Shown in pieces: positions 1 to 8,084 of a DNA stretch of 64,000 bases. Origin of the DNA: Streptococcaceae bacterium (GTDB lineage Bacteria > Bacillota > Bacilli > Lactobacillales > Streptococcaceae). The stretch is taken from positions 62,001 to 126,000 of the forward strand of contig JAKVKP010000002.1 in the NCBI GenBank assembly GCA_022484805.1, written 5' to 3'. How positions within the stretch are numbered: the first letter of the stretch is position 1; each line of letters opens with the position of its first letter. The translations under genes and the position numbers were made by a program. Below the pieces are notes generated by a model. It did not search any database, was not told where the DNA came from, and was given only the letters and a program-made list of their open reading frames with translations.

Positions 1-600
1 CCCTTCAGAAAAACTAAAGGTAACCGGTTGATTAATAAACTCATTACTCGCAAAACTCGTTGGTACAAGTATATCAATTTTTTTTAATTCATACCTGGCG
101 CCAATGATTTCAAAATTTTTAGTTAAGACTAGAGGTATAAATGCTAAATAATGATATTCCGGATTCGGCGTTAATTGATGTTTGCCTGATAAGAAATAAC
201 GAATTTTATTTTGAGCATCTACCATTTGAATTTGTTCGGCAAATGGTTTAAAACGTGATTCTAACGGTAAAAATAAATTAGCTAAGAAATGGTCTAAACG
301 ACCACCTGTCCCACCGTAAATAATGAATTGCGCCTCAGGATACCTTTCAATCGCCAAGCGTAAAGCGAGCTGTGTATCAGTCTCATCCTTTTCCGCTACG
401 GTTTGATGAATTTCTGGAATTTGTTGCTTAATTAAATCAAACTCGTCGAGAGTCAAAGAATCATAATCACCAACCGAAAAAGCGACTGAAAAATGCTGAT
501 TCACTAAAAATAAAGCACCATAATCGACGCCAATGTAAACTGCTTCTTCACGTGGTAAATAATCAACCATTCCTGCAACAATAATGACTTTTTTAGTCAT
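1..600 (-). CDS. thiN: Thiamine pyrophosphokinase (C-terminus cut off by window)
   Basis: Makes thiamine pyrophosphate from thiamine and ATP in the cytosol. The start ATG is at 600-598 and the frame stays open to base 1, giving 200 residues of a family usually about 210-220 long. Visible family features are the N-terminal VDYGALFLV segment, a VGDYDSL motif, EKDETDTQLAL and YGGTGGRLDHFLAN, all typical of the TPK catalytic domain. The gene overlaps the end of rpe by 8 bases in another frame. The order rsgA-rpe-thiN on one strand is the usual Firmicutes arrangement and supports the call. The end lies outside the window, so completeness cannot be judged. Confidence 0.9.
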   Translation of the reverse strand, partial: MTKKVIIVAGMVDYLPREEAVYIGVDYGALFLVNQHFSVAFSVGDYDSLTLDEFDLIKQQIPEIHQTVAEKDETDTQLALRLAIERYPEAQFIIYGGTGGRLDHFLANLFLPLESRFKPFAEQIQMVDAQNKIRYFLSGKHQLTPNPEYHYLAFIPLVLTKNFEIIGARYELKKIDILVPTSFASNEFINQPVTFSFSEG

Positions 601-1252
601 TAACTTGAGCCTTTAATTTCGCAATTTGTTTTGCTGGATCTTCTGCATTATAGATATAACTTCCCGCAACAAAAACATTAGCACCAGCCTTTTGACAAGC
701 AGAAATTGTCTGTTCATCAACACCACCATCAACTTCAATATCAAAATCCAGCTGATGTTCTTTTTTGTATTGCGTTAAAAATTCGACCTTCTTTAGACAT
801 TCGACAATAAAACTTTGTCCTCCAAAGCCAGGATTGACCGTCATTACTAATACTTGATCCACTAAATGCAGTACATCAATGATACTCGAAATCGGCGTCC
901 CCGGATTTAAAACTACCGCAGGTTTTGAGCCTGCATTTTTAATTTGTTGCAAAGCACCATAAATATGATTCGTTGCCTCAACATGAATCGTAATAATATC
1001 AGCACCGGCCTTGGCAAAATCATTAATATACTTTTCTGGATTATCAATCATCAGATGGCAATCCAAAGGCAATTTGGTTACTGGTCTAATTGCGGATACA
1101 ATATTTGGACCAAGAGTAATATTACTTACAAAGTGACCATCCATTACATCTACATGGATATAATCTGCACCAGCAGCCTCTACGAGCTCAATGTCTCTCT
1201 GTAAATTGGCAAAATCCGCACTTAAAATAGATGGAGCAATTTTCATGTTCAT
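593..1252 (-). CDS. rpe: Ribulose-phosphate 3-epimerase
   Basis: Interconverts ribulose 5-phosphate and xylulose 5-phosphate in the pentose phosphate pathway. The 219-residue TIM barrel is full length. It starts with the APSILSADFANL signature and carries HVDVMDGHFV (metal-binding region), LDCHLMI (catalytic and metal His), MTVNPGFGGQSFI (phosphate grip) and EVDGGV. The start ATG lies 7 bases after the rsgA stop, with an AGGGAAAA ribosome site in between. It is followed by thiN with overlap, so rsgA, rpe and thiN are almost certainly co-transcribed. Confidence 0.96.
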   Translation of the reverse strand: MNMKIAPSILSADFANLQRDIELVEAAGADYIHVDVMDGHFVSNITLGPNIVSAIRPVTKLPLDCHLMIDNPEKYINDFAKAGADIITIHVEATNHIYGALQQIKNAGSKPAVVLNPGTPISSIIDVLHLVDQVLVMTVNPGFGGQSFIVECLKKVEFLTQYKKEHQLDFDIEVDGGVDEQTISACQKAGANVFVAGSYIYNAEDPAKQIAKLKAQVND

Positions 1253-1259
1253 TTTTTCC

Positions 1260-2132
1260 CTACTTTCTTTTATTGTAAATGGGTTTTCTTTGTTCTATTT
1301 CATTTAACAACTGCAAATAATTTTGATATCTGAAAGTTGTGATTTTATGATGCTCTACCGCTGATTTAACAGCGCAATCTGGCTCATGTGTATGTGTGCA
1401 GGCTCTAAATTTACATGATTGACCAAATTCTGAAATCTCGATAAAATAACTGGAAAGCTCATTCGCCTCTATTTCTCTTAAATCAATTGATGAAAAGCCC
1501 GGTGTATCAGCAAGCAAGCCATCAAATACTTCATGCAATTCAACATGACGTGTTGTATGCTTTCCCCGACCTAAATGCTTGGATATTTCGCCAGTAGCCA
1601 GATTTAATGCCTCATCTATTCGATTAATCAATGTTGATTTTCCAGCACCAGTCTGCCCGATAAACACGGCAATCTTATCGACAAATTCTGAACGAATTGA
1701 CTCAAATTCTGAATAATTTAAACAAACCTGATAACCAATCATCTGATAAATTTTTTGAATTTCTAAAATATCAGTTTGATCAGCAAGCAAATCTGTTTTT
1801 GAAATATAGATTATTGGCTTAATCTTTTTAGATTCTAAAATAACTAAAAATCGATCTAATAGGTTACTAGAAAAATTTGGTTCAATAGCACTAATCACAA
1901 TCACGCCAATATCGACATTGGCAACTGGTGGTCGTATTAACTCATTCTTCCTTGGCAAAATTTTTAATAAATAACCATCCGTTAGGCTGGTTGATTCAAA
2001 CTCACAGTAGTCACCGACCAAAGGTGTAATCTTTCGTTTTCTAAAATTCCCCCGTCCTCTAGTCTGGTAAACCTGTCCCTGATGTTCAATATAATAAAAG
2101 CCACTCAATGATTTTATAATCGTTCCTTGCAA
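1260..2132 (-). CDS. rsgA: Ribosome small-subunit maturation GTPase RsgA
   Basis: Circularly permuted GTPase that checks late 30S subunit assembly. The order seen is an N-terminal OB-fold (about residues 1-70), the G4 motif ISKTDL, then G1 GQTGAGKSTLIN and G3 DTPGFSS, and a C-terminal zinc motif with CKFRAC, H and C ligands. 290 residues is normal length. Translation appears to begin at TTG 2132-2130, preceded by a TTGGAGA ribosome site. It heads the rsgA-rpe-thiN group. No prkC-like kinase gene precedes it; the region upstream is the tRNA-Ser promoter and the prophage left end. Confidence 0.95.
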   Translation of the reverse strand: MQGTIIKSLSGFYYIEHQGQVYQTRGRGNFRKRKITPLVGDYCEFESTSLTDGYLLKILPRKNELIRPPVANVDIGVIVISAIEPNFSSNLLDRFLVILESKKIKPIIYISKTDLLADQTDILEIQKIYQMIGYQVCLNYSEFESIRSEFVDKIAVFIGQTGAGKSTLINRIDEALNLATGEISKHLGRGKHTTRHVELHEVFDGLLADTPGFSSIDLREIEANELSSYFIEISEFGQSCKFRACTHTHEPDCAVKSAVEHHKITTFRYQNYLQLLNEIEQRKPIYNKRK

Positions 2133-2383
2133 CTGATCTCCAATCTATCTAAATGAATAAAAATTTGAAATTGCGAACTATTTTCTCTTATTTTACCATA
2201 CCTAGCCACCATTAGATAAACGACTTCTATATTTTCTCTTCGTTATTTCTCAACAAATCATTTGCCAGCTCAAAATTTCTAGAATTATTTTCAATCAATT
2301 AATTTGAATATAAAAATTTACTTATTAATAAAAATAAAGGTACTAATTGTGTAATTATATTTAGAAATTTTATGCTAATTGTG

Positions 2384-2411
2384 TTGCATTATTTTTGACA
2401 AAGCGTAGAAT
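2384..2411 (+). promoter_or_regulatory. Candidate original promoter of the tRNA-Ser gene, stranded at attL
   Basis: TTGCAT (2384-2389), a 16-base spacer and TAGAAT (2406-2411) lie about 40 bases upstream of the 5' half of the tRNA-Ser sequence at the left prophage end. Prophage insertion separates this promoter from the complete tRNA 39.7 kb away. Promoter prediction by eye; start site untested. Confidence 0.45.
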
Positions 2412-2442
2412 ATTATCTTGAAAGCAATTATTGAATAATTTC

Positions 2443-2486
2443 TACTCTCGGAAAGTTGGCAGAGTGGTAATGCAACGGACTCGAAA
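2443..2486 (+). repeat. attL: 44-bp core identical to attR, carrying the 5' half of tRNA-Ser
   Basis: Identical to 42093-42136. It contains 7 bases upstream of the tRNA and tRNA bases 1-37, stopping just past the CGA anticodon. To its right the sequence diverges into prophage DNA, so this is a non-functional tRNA 5' fragment that retains the native upstream region. Confidence 0.92.
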
Positions 2487-2498
2487 AACGTAAATTAC

Positions 2499-2598
2499 TT
2501 TTTTACAGTATACTACAGTTTTAAAAAAGCTTAAAAATCAACGTTTTCTAATAACAGTTTTTTACAGTTTCTAAATAATTTGGCACAAATTTGGCACA
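2499..2598. repeat. Left arm-type repeats near attL
   Basis: An 11-mer TTTTTTACAGT occurs at 2499-2509 and 2558-2568. A 26-base block (2573-2598) with two TTTGGCACA units is exactly repeated at 42064-42089 beside attR. Such repeats flanking the core are expected arm-binding sites for a phiLC3/Tn916-class tyrosine integrase or its excisionase. Function is inferred from position and duplication. Confidence 0.65.
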
Positions 2599-2605
2599 AG
2601 AAAAG

Positions 2606-2630
2606 GACTAGATTATTCTAGTCTTTTTTG
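2606..2630. terminator. Bidirectional terminator at left prophage edge
   Basis: GACTAG (2606-2611), loop of 6, CTAGTC (2618-2623), with six T on the plus strand and CTTTTC on the minus strand. It overlaps the stop codon of the YolD-like gene. It would end cargo transcription before attL and stop transcripts from the stranded tRNA promoter from entering the prophage. Confidence 0.7.
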
Positions 2631-2998
2631 TATATCTCGACATATTCAATTTCATCAATATTATAAGGTTTGCCAGCTATGAATACATTTCCTTCATCAA
2701 ATCCATTCACAACTCCTATTACATACTCCTGCTGATTCCATCCCAAATCTATTTCGCCAACTTGCACCAGAACTACTTTGGTATGCGAAAACGCAAAATA
2801 TAATAATTCTGTTATCTTATTTATTTCCATCTGTTCGTGGCGATAGACTACGTGATTGTCTGCAGCTTCTTCTTGTTTGAGTGCTGTTGTATGTTCAGAT
2901 AAAAACATTCCTTGCCATTTCATCATACCTCTGTCGTGATAATCACGAATCAAAGGATCACTTGCAATTTCTCTAATATGTTCTTCGTGAGATTTCAT
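2618..2998 (-). CDS. YolD-like family protein
   Basis: 126-residue cytosolic protein. The N-terminal half has DRGMMKWQGMFLSEH (about residues 22-36), matching the RGxxKWxxxxLxEH pattern of YolD-like proteins; the C-terminal half is a small beta-rich segment. YolD-like proteins are often encoded by phages or next to Y-family polymerases, but none is here. The gene is the last prophage gene before attL, in the cargo slot, and ends in a bidirectional terminator. Its role is not known from the sequence. Confidence 0.72.
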   Translation of the reverse strand: MKSHEEHIREIASDPLIRDYHDRGMMKWQGMFLSEHTTALKQEEAADNHVVYRHEQMEINKITELLYFAFSHTKVVLVQVGEIDLGWNQQEYVIGVVNGFDEGNVFIAGKPYNIDEIEYVEIYKKD

Positions 2999-3069
2999 AT
3001 AATCAGCCTTTCTATTTCAATATTATTGAAATGACTACAACCAAATTATAACTTGAATTCTCAAAAATG

Positions 3070-3098
3070 CAAAAAAAAAAAGCTGATTAATTTCAGCC
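3070..3098 (-). terminator. Terminator downstream of the EamA gene
   Basis: Read on the minus strand: GCTGA, 6-base loop, TCAGC, then eleven T. It lies between the EamA transporter stop and the YolD-like gene, so the latter should have its own promoter. Confidence 0.75.
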
Positions 3099-3138
3099 TT
3101 TTAATTTCCATCTTACAGCTTAATATATTTTATAAATT

Positions 3139-4047
3139 TTAAATATTAATTTGAGCTCTCTTGGATGATATAAATTGTAAAAATGTAATTCCAATAATCA
3201 TTATTATTCCCAAAATACCATAGATATTAAAAGAAATATTCAAAAATAAAATTCCTAAAATAGTCGCAGACAGGGGTTCAACAGAACCTAAAACACTCGC
3301 CTGGGTAGCACTAATATAGGTAAGACTTTGTAGAAAAAATAAATACGCCAACATAGTGCCAAAGATCACAACAAATAGTATCTCTATAAAGGCTATTAAA
3401 GAAATATGAGGCATCATCTTCCAAATTTTATAATATAAACCTACTATAATTCCACCTATCAACATTGCCCACCCCACAATTGGAATCGAACCATATTTCT
3501 TTAAGAGTGCTTTTGGCATCAATGTATAGATAGCTGCAGCTACAGCAGATAATATCCCCCATATTACCGCATCCAAAGGCAAAGAAAGTGAGTTTAAATC
3601 TCCCTGTGTTACTAGTAATACAGTTCCTAAAATAGCAATCATCACTGATATTGAATCTATTCGTTGTGGTAACTTTAATGTTCTAATTGCTAAATAAATA
3701 ATAATTATAACTGGTGATAAATATTGTAATATAGTAGCCGTGGCAGCATTCCCAGTGCTAATTGCCATAAAGTATGCTAATTGTACAAAAGTCATTCCTA
3801 AAATTGAGAATAACATTAAGTGTATTGTATCTGATTTATTATTAAAAATAGAAAATATTTTCTTTTTTGCTACCACTCCATATCCCAACAAAAGAATTCC
3901 AGAACAAAACATCCTAACTGAAACAAGCCATGTAGGATTCAAATGATGATACTCAAACAAATTTTGAGCAACAACCCCAGAACATCCCCATAATAATGGA
4001 CCTAAAACTGCTAAGAACAAACCTTTATATTTATATTTATCTTTCAT
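3139..4047 (-). CDS. EamA/DMT family permease (prophage cargo)
   Basis: 302 residues with about ten hydrophobic segments arranged as two EamA repeats: residues 10-140, starting GLFLAVLGPLLWGCSGVVAQNL, and residues 155-295 with the internal SATQASVLGSVEPLSATILGILFL motif typical of the second repeat. The family exports small metabolites such as amino acids or drugs; the substrate cannot be read from the sequence. It lies alone between two minus-strand terminators within the prophage cargo slot, so it is probably an independently transcribed lysogenic-conversion gene. The opposing reading frame within it is a shadow. Confidence 0.9.
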   Translation of the reverse strand: MKDKYKYKGLFLAVLGPLLWGCSGVVAQNLFEYHHLNPTWLVSVRMFCSGILLLGYGVVAKKKIFSIFNNKSDTIHLMLFSILGMTFVQLAYFMAISTGNAATATILQYLSPVIIIIYLAIRTLKLPQRIDSISVMIAILGTVLLVTQGDLNSLSLPLDAVIWGILSAVAAAIYTLMPKALLKKYGSIPIVGWAMLIGGIIVGLYYKIWKMMPHISLIAFIEILFVVIFGTMLAYLFFLQSLTYISATQASVLGSVEPLSATILGILFLNISFNIYGILGIIMIIGITFLQFISSKRAQINI

Positions 4048-4129
4048 TACTCCTCCATAAAACTCCTTTAAAAACTATATATTTTTTATATAATATCACT
4101 CAAAGATATAAATAACCATATTAAAATAA

Positions 4130-4158
4130 ATGCAAACAAAAACCCACCGTGTGGTGGG
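4130..4158 (-). terminator. Strong minus-strand terminator upstream of the EamA gene
   Basis: Minus strand: CCCACC, ACAC loop, GGTGGG, then TTTTTGTTT. It sits where antisense read-through from the sce7726-like gene across the beta-like gene would otherwise enter the EamA gene. Confidence 0.75.
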
Positions 4159-4269
4159 GGTAATTATTTAAATATAATGTACTAATCGGAAAGTAATTTA
4201 GAAAACACTTGCATTATTTTAATAAGTGAACATATAATTATCATATCAATAAAAAAGGAGGATTTAATT

Positions 4270-5337
4270 ATGACTTATTACTATCCCATATTAAAAAAAG
4301 GCAATTCCGAGATTAAAGCATTAGAGGAATTATGTAAAAAAATGGAAAACCCAAATGAACAATTATTACCAATTATTGAAGCACCACAAAAATCTAATTT
4401 TCAAAATTGGGAAAAAGATTTTAGAACGTTTGGAAAATATTTAAATAGGAAGATTCCAAATCTTAACTTTGCATTTCAATATTCCACAGCATTTTCGAAT
4501 ATAGGCGGTAATCCTGAGGAATCTTGGGCTAGTCAAAACGGCTTGAATATTGTTGAATATATTGATGAACGAATTTCTGAAGGGTGCCCAAATTATATAC
4601 CGTGTTTTAATTATGATGATCCAGATTGGGTACTTGACAGCATCATTTTAGATTCGTCTCGTACCATCATGGTAAGAATAGAACCTCATAAATTTGAAAA
4701 TGGAATTGATAACATTATTATACCTGGTACAAAAAGTAAATTTGTAGAAAAATTTGGTGGAAATCAAATTATTTGGCTATTAGATTTTTATAATCACTTT
4801 TCTGATTTAAATCGTACTTCAAATTTGATATCCTTATTAGACTCAACCAATACTGGAAAAAATGTAATATTCGGTGCCACCTCTTGTCCAGAAGATGCGA
4901 GTTCTATCAATCATAGTAATTTTTCGATAGCGAGTGTTAGAAGTGACATAAATAGTTTTTTTGCGCTTAGAGACACATTTCCTGGATTAAGTTTTGCAGA
5001 TTATACTGTGCGTTTGAAACCCGTTCCTTCTACGGAACAAAGAAATCAAATCAATATGAATAATACGTATTTCAAAATTTTTTATACTACTGATAAAAAT
5101 TACATGATTGCCAAATCAGGATTGATAAAAAAGCAAAGGAAAGAACCAAATCATTTAACAATTCAGGATATTTGCAAAATTATAGTTAGTTCTCAATATT
5201 ATTCAGGTAGTGGTTATTCTTGGGGTGATGAGCAAATTGAAAAATGTGCTAAAAATATCATTTCTATACATGACCATCAGATGCCAATACAAATCGGCAT
5301 CAATCATCACTTAGCTGCAACTTTAAATCAATTATAA
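4270..5337 (+). CDS. Beta/sce7725-like family protein
   Basis: 355 residues. It starts MTYYYPILKKGNSE with an EL-rich helix, as in beta-family and sce7725-type proteins (YYP-l-kGkq-El-AL-el). The C-terminus has GSGYSWGDEQIEKC and GINHHLA, the most conserved features of the family (SWGD and NHH near the end). No known catalytic motif is evident. A strong AAAAAGGAGG ribosome site precedes the ATG. It converges on, and overlaps by 10 bases, an sce7726-like nuclease candidate. The sce7725 and sce7726 families take their names from neighbouring genes, so the pairing is meaningful. It lies in the prophage cargo slot. A defence, exclusion or toxin/antidote role is inference. Confidence 0.72.
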   Translation: MTYYYPILKKGNSEIKALEELCKKMENPNEQLLPIIEAPQKSNFQNWEKDFRTFGKYLNRKIPNLNFAFQYSTAFSNIGGNPEESWASQNGLNIVEYIDERISEGCPNYIPCFNYDDPDWVLDSIILDSSRTIMVRIEPHKFENGIDNIIIPGTKSKFVEKFGGNQIIWLLDFYNHFSDLNRTSNLISLLDSTNTGKNVIFGATSCPEDASSINHSNFSIASVRSDINSFFALRDTFPGLSFADYTVRLKPVPSTEQRNQINMNNTYFKIFYTTDKNYMIAKSGLIKKQRKEPNHLTIQDICKIIVSSQYYSGSGYSWGDEQIEKCAKNIISIHDHQMPIQIGINHHLAATLNQL

Positions 5338-5888
5338 TTTCTTTTTCTAAGAGTATCATAAATATATTTTTTTATGATACTCTTTCTATTATCTTTTAAA
5401 ATAATGTCGAAAAGTTGTTGTTTTCTGTATGATTTTATTTTTTTAGGATATCCCAGTAAGTCAATAAGCTCGTTATATTCATTTTTCCAAAGGAGATTTA
5501 ATAGTGCCTCTTCGTCCTGTGTTTTTACTTTTCTACCTTTTCTTAGTTCTCTCAATCCTTTTTTATCTTTACGAACTGTCATAATTCCCCACCAAGATGG
5601 GATTATTTTTTTTACTTCTTTTATATATTTCTGATCAGTAACAATAGTCATTCTTTCAAATATTTTATTATAATTTTCGATTTGTTGAGGTAGTCTAGAT
5701 AGATTATCTGATTCACTCTTTAATTCGTATCCATGTAAAATCCCATTCACTACAGCTATATCAATCCTTGATTCACCATTAATTAATCCCATTTCATTAA
5801 TTATTCTAGTGTTTTTCTCACCATCATGTAATTGATACAATTCTCGTAAAGTAAGATTTCTGATATCTTTATCTTTCATTTTTATCAC
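5328..5888 (-). CDS. sce7726-family protein, PD-(D/E)XK-like nuclease candidate
   Basis: 186 residues from GTG 5888-5886, chosen because AAGGAG lies 8 bases upstream; a more upstream GTG overlaps that ribosome site and the first ATG is too far. The core GESRIDIAVVNGILHGYELKSESD region (about residues 37-60) has the D...ExK layout of restriction-like nucleases, followed by LPQQIENY and a SWWGIMTV strand that are hallmarks of sce7726 proteins. The basic C-terminus (residues 100-186) could bind nucleic acid. It converges on the beta-like gene with 10 bases of overlap, and its 3' end contains a long perfect hairpin. Nuclease activity is predicted, not shown. Confidence 0.75.
   Translation of the reverse strand: MIKMKDKDIRNLTLRELYQLHDGEKNTRIINEMGLINGESRIDIAVVNGILHGYELKSESDNLSRLPQQIENYNKIFERMTIVTDQKYIKEVKKIIPSWWGIMTVRKDKKGLRELRKGRKVKTQDEEALLNLLWKNEYNELIDLLGYPKKIKSYRKQQLFDIILKDNRKSIIKKYIYDTLRKRNYN
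5349..5384. terminator. 14-bp perfect hairpin shared by the convergent pair
   Basis: AAGAGTATCATAAA (5349-5362) and TTTATGATACTCTT (5371-5384), 8-base loop, then TTTCTATTATCTTTT on the plus strand. It lies within the last codons of the sce7726-like gene and just after the beta-like stop, so it would terminate the plus transcript and could fold in either mRNA. Confidence 0.7.
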
Positions 5889-6270
5889 AATTAACACTCC
5901 TTAATAATTGCTACAGTTAGATTAACAAAAGTCTTCGGTCTAATCAAATGAATTCATATTTTTTTATTAACGCTTAAGAAAAAATTATATTTTATATTCT
6001 TAAAATTATTATTTTGCATTAACAAAAATATCTTTTTTCTAGCTTGATCTTGAGTCAATCTGTTTCTTGTTTTATATTAAAATTAGTAAAAGAATGGTTC
6101 CTATTGATGCTAGATATTTTTATTTCAATAGTTTCCTTTTGTATAAACAGCTATTTGACTAGAAATAATTACAGACTTCAGCTTTCAACTTTTTTATTTT
6201 ATACATAAACTTTACCGTACATTCTCCAACTCCAACAATCGCCTGTCTTGATAATTCGTATTTCAAATAA
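5889..6270. other. AT-rich intergenic region, promoter side of the sce7726-like gene
   Basis: No coding potential recognised. On the minus strand, TTGATT (5942-5947), 17 bases and TAATCT form a plausible promoter about 50 bases before the sce7726-like start. The remainder to the endolysin terminator is featureless AT-rich sequence. Confidence 0.4.
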
Positions 6271-6297
6271 AAAGGCCCTCGTAATTAAACGAGGGCG
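6271..6297 (-). terminator. Terminator of the phage late (lysis) operon
   Basis: Minus strand: GCCCTCG (6297-6291), 8-base loop, CGAGGGC (6282-6276), then CTTTTTATTT, starting 7 bases after the endolysin stop. It separates late genes from the cargo slot. Confidence 0.88.
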
Positions 6298-6303
6298 TGA
6301 GTG

Positions 6304-7593
6304 TTATTTAATTTTGTAGCTTACACCAGCATAAATTAAATCACTAGATAAGCTATTTAAAGCTTTAATATTTTGAACAGTCGTACCGTATTTTGAAGCA
6401 ATACCACTTAATGTATCGCCCCAAACTGCAGTGTAACGAACAGTCGTTGTTGAAGCTGATTGTCCATTAATTTGTAAAATTTGACCAGGATAAATCAATG
6501 ATGGATTACTCAATCCATTTAGCGATTGTAACGCTTGCCAAGACGTACCATAAGCTGAAGCAATCGAACTTAGATTATCACCATATTTAACAGTATATGA
6601 CGATGTAGATGCTGTTTGAGTTTGACTGGTACTTGCAGTGTTTACGCTGATAATTTCTGTATCTGATTTATTAATCCATGAAAGAATACCACTTAACAAT
6701 ACTCGGTCACCACTAATTTGTTGGACTGTATATGAATTACCTTTAACCCAAGATGGAATAGCTTCACCAGTCGCCCAGTTAGTTGATGAGAAGTTAACTT
6801 TGACAGTGTCACCAACCTTTATCTCAGCCTTTGGTGTTGCATTCGCTTGTTCACCTTCGTTAACTGCGGGTGTTTCAGTCGATGGTGTATTTGCTACGCC
6901 ATAACCATTATCAGTAATACCAGTTAAATCAATATTTCCATCTAAGCCACCAGCAACATATGTTGAGGTGAATTGATAGATTCCAATGACATCTAAGCTT
7001 GGGAATACATTATAATTTGGTGTTGGTGTTACATTGTAATCTGGATAAGCGGCCATCCATAATGAGTCTGGAAACTCGGCAATGATTTGTTGGTAATACA
7101 CATTAGCCACCGTGTATGGCTTGTAGCTATAATACATCGGTGTATAACCTGCTGCTTTGATTCTACGCATTCCGTACAAAATTGCATTGGTATTGGCTTG
7201 CTTATCGCCACTTGCACCACTTTCATAATCAAGGGCAACAATTGAACCTTTAGGCGTCTGAATTTTAGGCAAGAAATAATCAAGGGTTACCTTACTTAAA
7301 TCTGTGCTACCACCCACTTCGTACCAAATATAAGTGTGCGCACGTTTACCTTGTGCAATAGCTGATGCTACTTGCGTACTGTATGTTGATTGATTGTAGA
7401 TACCACCTGCATTGCGACCACCAATTTGAGCAATCGCAAACTTATCATGTGAATAGCCGAATTGACCATACGTGCCTTGATAAACTGCCCAATCGACACC
7501 TTGGTCACCCACTGCAGCAAGCGAAGTTAATGGTAATGCAAAAAGCCCTAACGCAACCGCTAGGACTGAGATTAATTTATTTAATTTTTTCAT
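6304..7593 (-). CDS. Phage endolysin: Sec signal peptide, GH25 muramidase, SH3b, two LysM
   Basis: 429 residues. A typical signal peptide ([20 protein letters not shown], cleavage near LAA-VGD at about 27) precedes a GH25 lysozyme domain (28-225) with GVDWAVYQG and the catalytic VALDYESG strand. Then come an SH3_5-like segment (about 250-318) and two LysM modules (about 332-377 and 385-429) starting [13 protein letters not shown] and [13 protein letters not shown]. It hydrolyses peptidoglycan glycan strands. The signal peptide implies Sec export, as known for some lactic acid bacterial phage lysins such as Oenococcus fOg44, with holin triggering activation. It is the last gene of the late operon; AAAGGAG precedes the ATG. 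Confidence 0.95.
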   Translation of the reverse strand: MKKLNKLISVLAVALGLFALPLTSLAAVGDQGVDWAVYQGTYGQFGYSHDKFAIAQIGGRNAGGIYNQSTYSTQVASAIAQGKRAHTYIWYEVGGSTDLSKVTLDYFLPKIQTPKGSIVALDYESGASGDKQANTNAILYGMRRIKAAGYTPMYYSYKPYTVANVYYQQIIAEFPDSLWMAAYPDYNVTPTPNYNVFPSLDVIGIYQFTSTYVAGGLDGNIDLTGITDNGYGVANTPSTETPAVNEGEQANATPKAEIKVGDTVKVNFSSTNWATGEAIPSWVKGNSYTVQQISGDRVLLSGILSWINKSDTEIISVNTASTSQTQTASTSSYTVKYGDNLSSIASAYGTSWQALQSLNGLSNPSLIYPGQILQINGQSASTTTVRYTAVWGDTLSGIASKYGTTVQNIKALNSLSSDLIYAGVSYKIK

Positions 7594-7605
7594 TCAATTA
7601 CTCCT

Positions 7606-7860
7606 TTATTTGATAATACTTATCATCTCAAATGTCTTAGAGAGATAGCCTACAGCTACTAAAACCATGAAAAATATTAAAATCATCAACAAAAATAAAA
7701 TTAAACTATTATAAAATAAATAATCTAAAATCTGATAATTCTTAATATCATACATAGTAATTTTTATCCAATCAATAAACGTTTTACACATTCCTATACA
7801 TAAAACCACACAGATAATCGTTGAAATTATCTGTGTAAAAGTTTTAAATATTGTCCCCAT
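7606..7860 (-). CDS. Small two-TM membrane protein of the lysis cassette
   Basis: 84 residues with two long hydrophobic segments (about 7-27 and 47-73) and basic ends. It lies between the Dp-1-like holin and the endolysin with 3- and 12-base gaps. It has no recognisable family match by eye; position and topology suggest a second holin, antiholin or pinholin-type component. Confidence 0.6.
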   Translation of the reverse strand: MGTIFKTFTQIISTIICVVLCIGMCKTFIDWIKITMYDIKNYQILDYLFYNSLILFLLMILIFFMVLVAVGYLSKTFEMISIIK

Positions 7861-7863
7861 TAA

Positions 7864-8079
7864 TTACTCCTTTTCTTCATCTTTGGTTAGCAATGAATAT
7901 GTCTTAGCTGAAACACCAATCAAACTACCGATGAAAACTGCTAATGCATTGATAACTAAAACCGCAATATCTGTATATTGCCAAGCTACAGCAGAACCAA
8001 TCGTTTTGATTAACACTGATAAAGCTGGAAAAAAGATAATTGCAATCCATTTCAATTTGTCATAAGTTTCGTTTTGCAT
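7864..8079 (-). CDS. Phage holin, Dp-1-like family
   Basis: 71 residues. The N-terminal YDKLKWIAIIFFPALSVLIKTIG and the second segment AVLVINALAVFIGSLIGVSAKTY match the layout of the short Dp-1-type holins (YDxLKWIA-LPA, then FLGxLLGIS). Two membrane segments and a charged C-terminus (KDEEKE). It would permeabilise the membrane at the end of the lytic cycle and sits directly upstream of the lysin module. Confidence 0.82.
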   Translation of the reverse strand: MQNETYDKLKWIAIIFFPALSVLIKTIGSAVAWQYTDIAVLVINALAVFIGSLIGVSAKTYSLLTKDEEKE

Positions 8080-8084
8080 AATTT

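Noticed and set aside
944-1204. Plus-strand ORF opposite rpe
   Set aside because: Antisense shadow of a conserved housekeeping gene.
2501-2620. A small gene between attL and the YolD-like gene
   Set aside because: No start with a ribosome site; the stretch is occupied by arm-type repeats and a terminator.
7029-7283. Open frame within the endolysin gene
   Set aside because: Shadow frame of a clearly coding sequence; no initiation signal.
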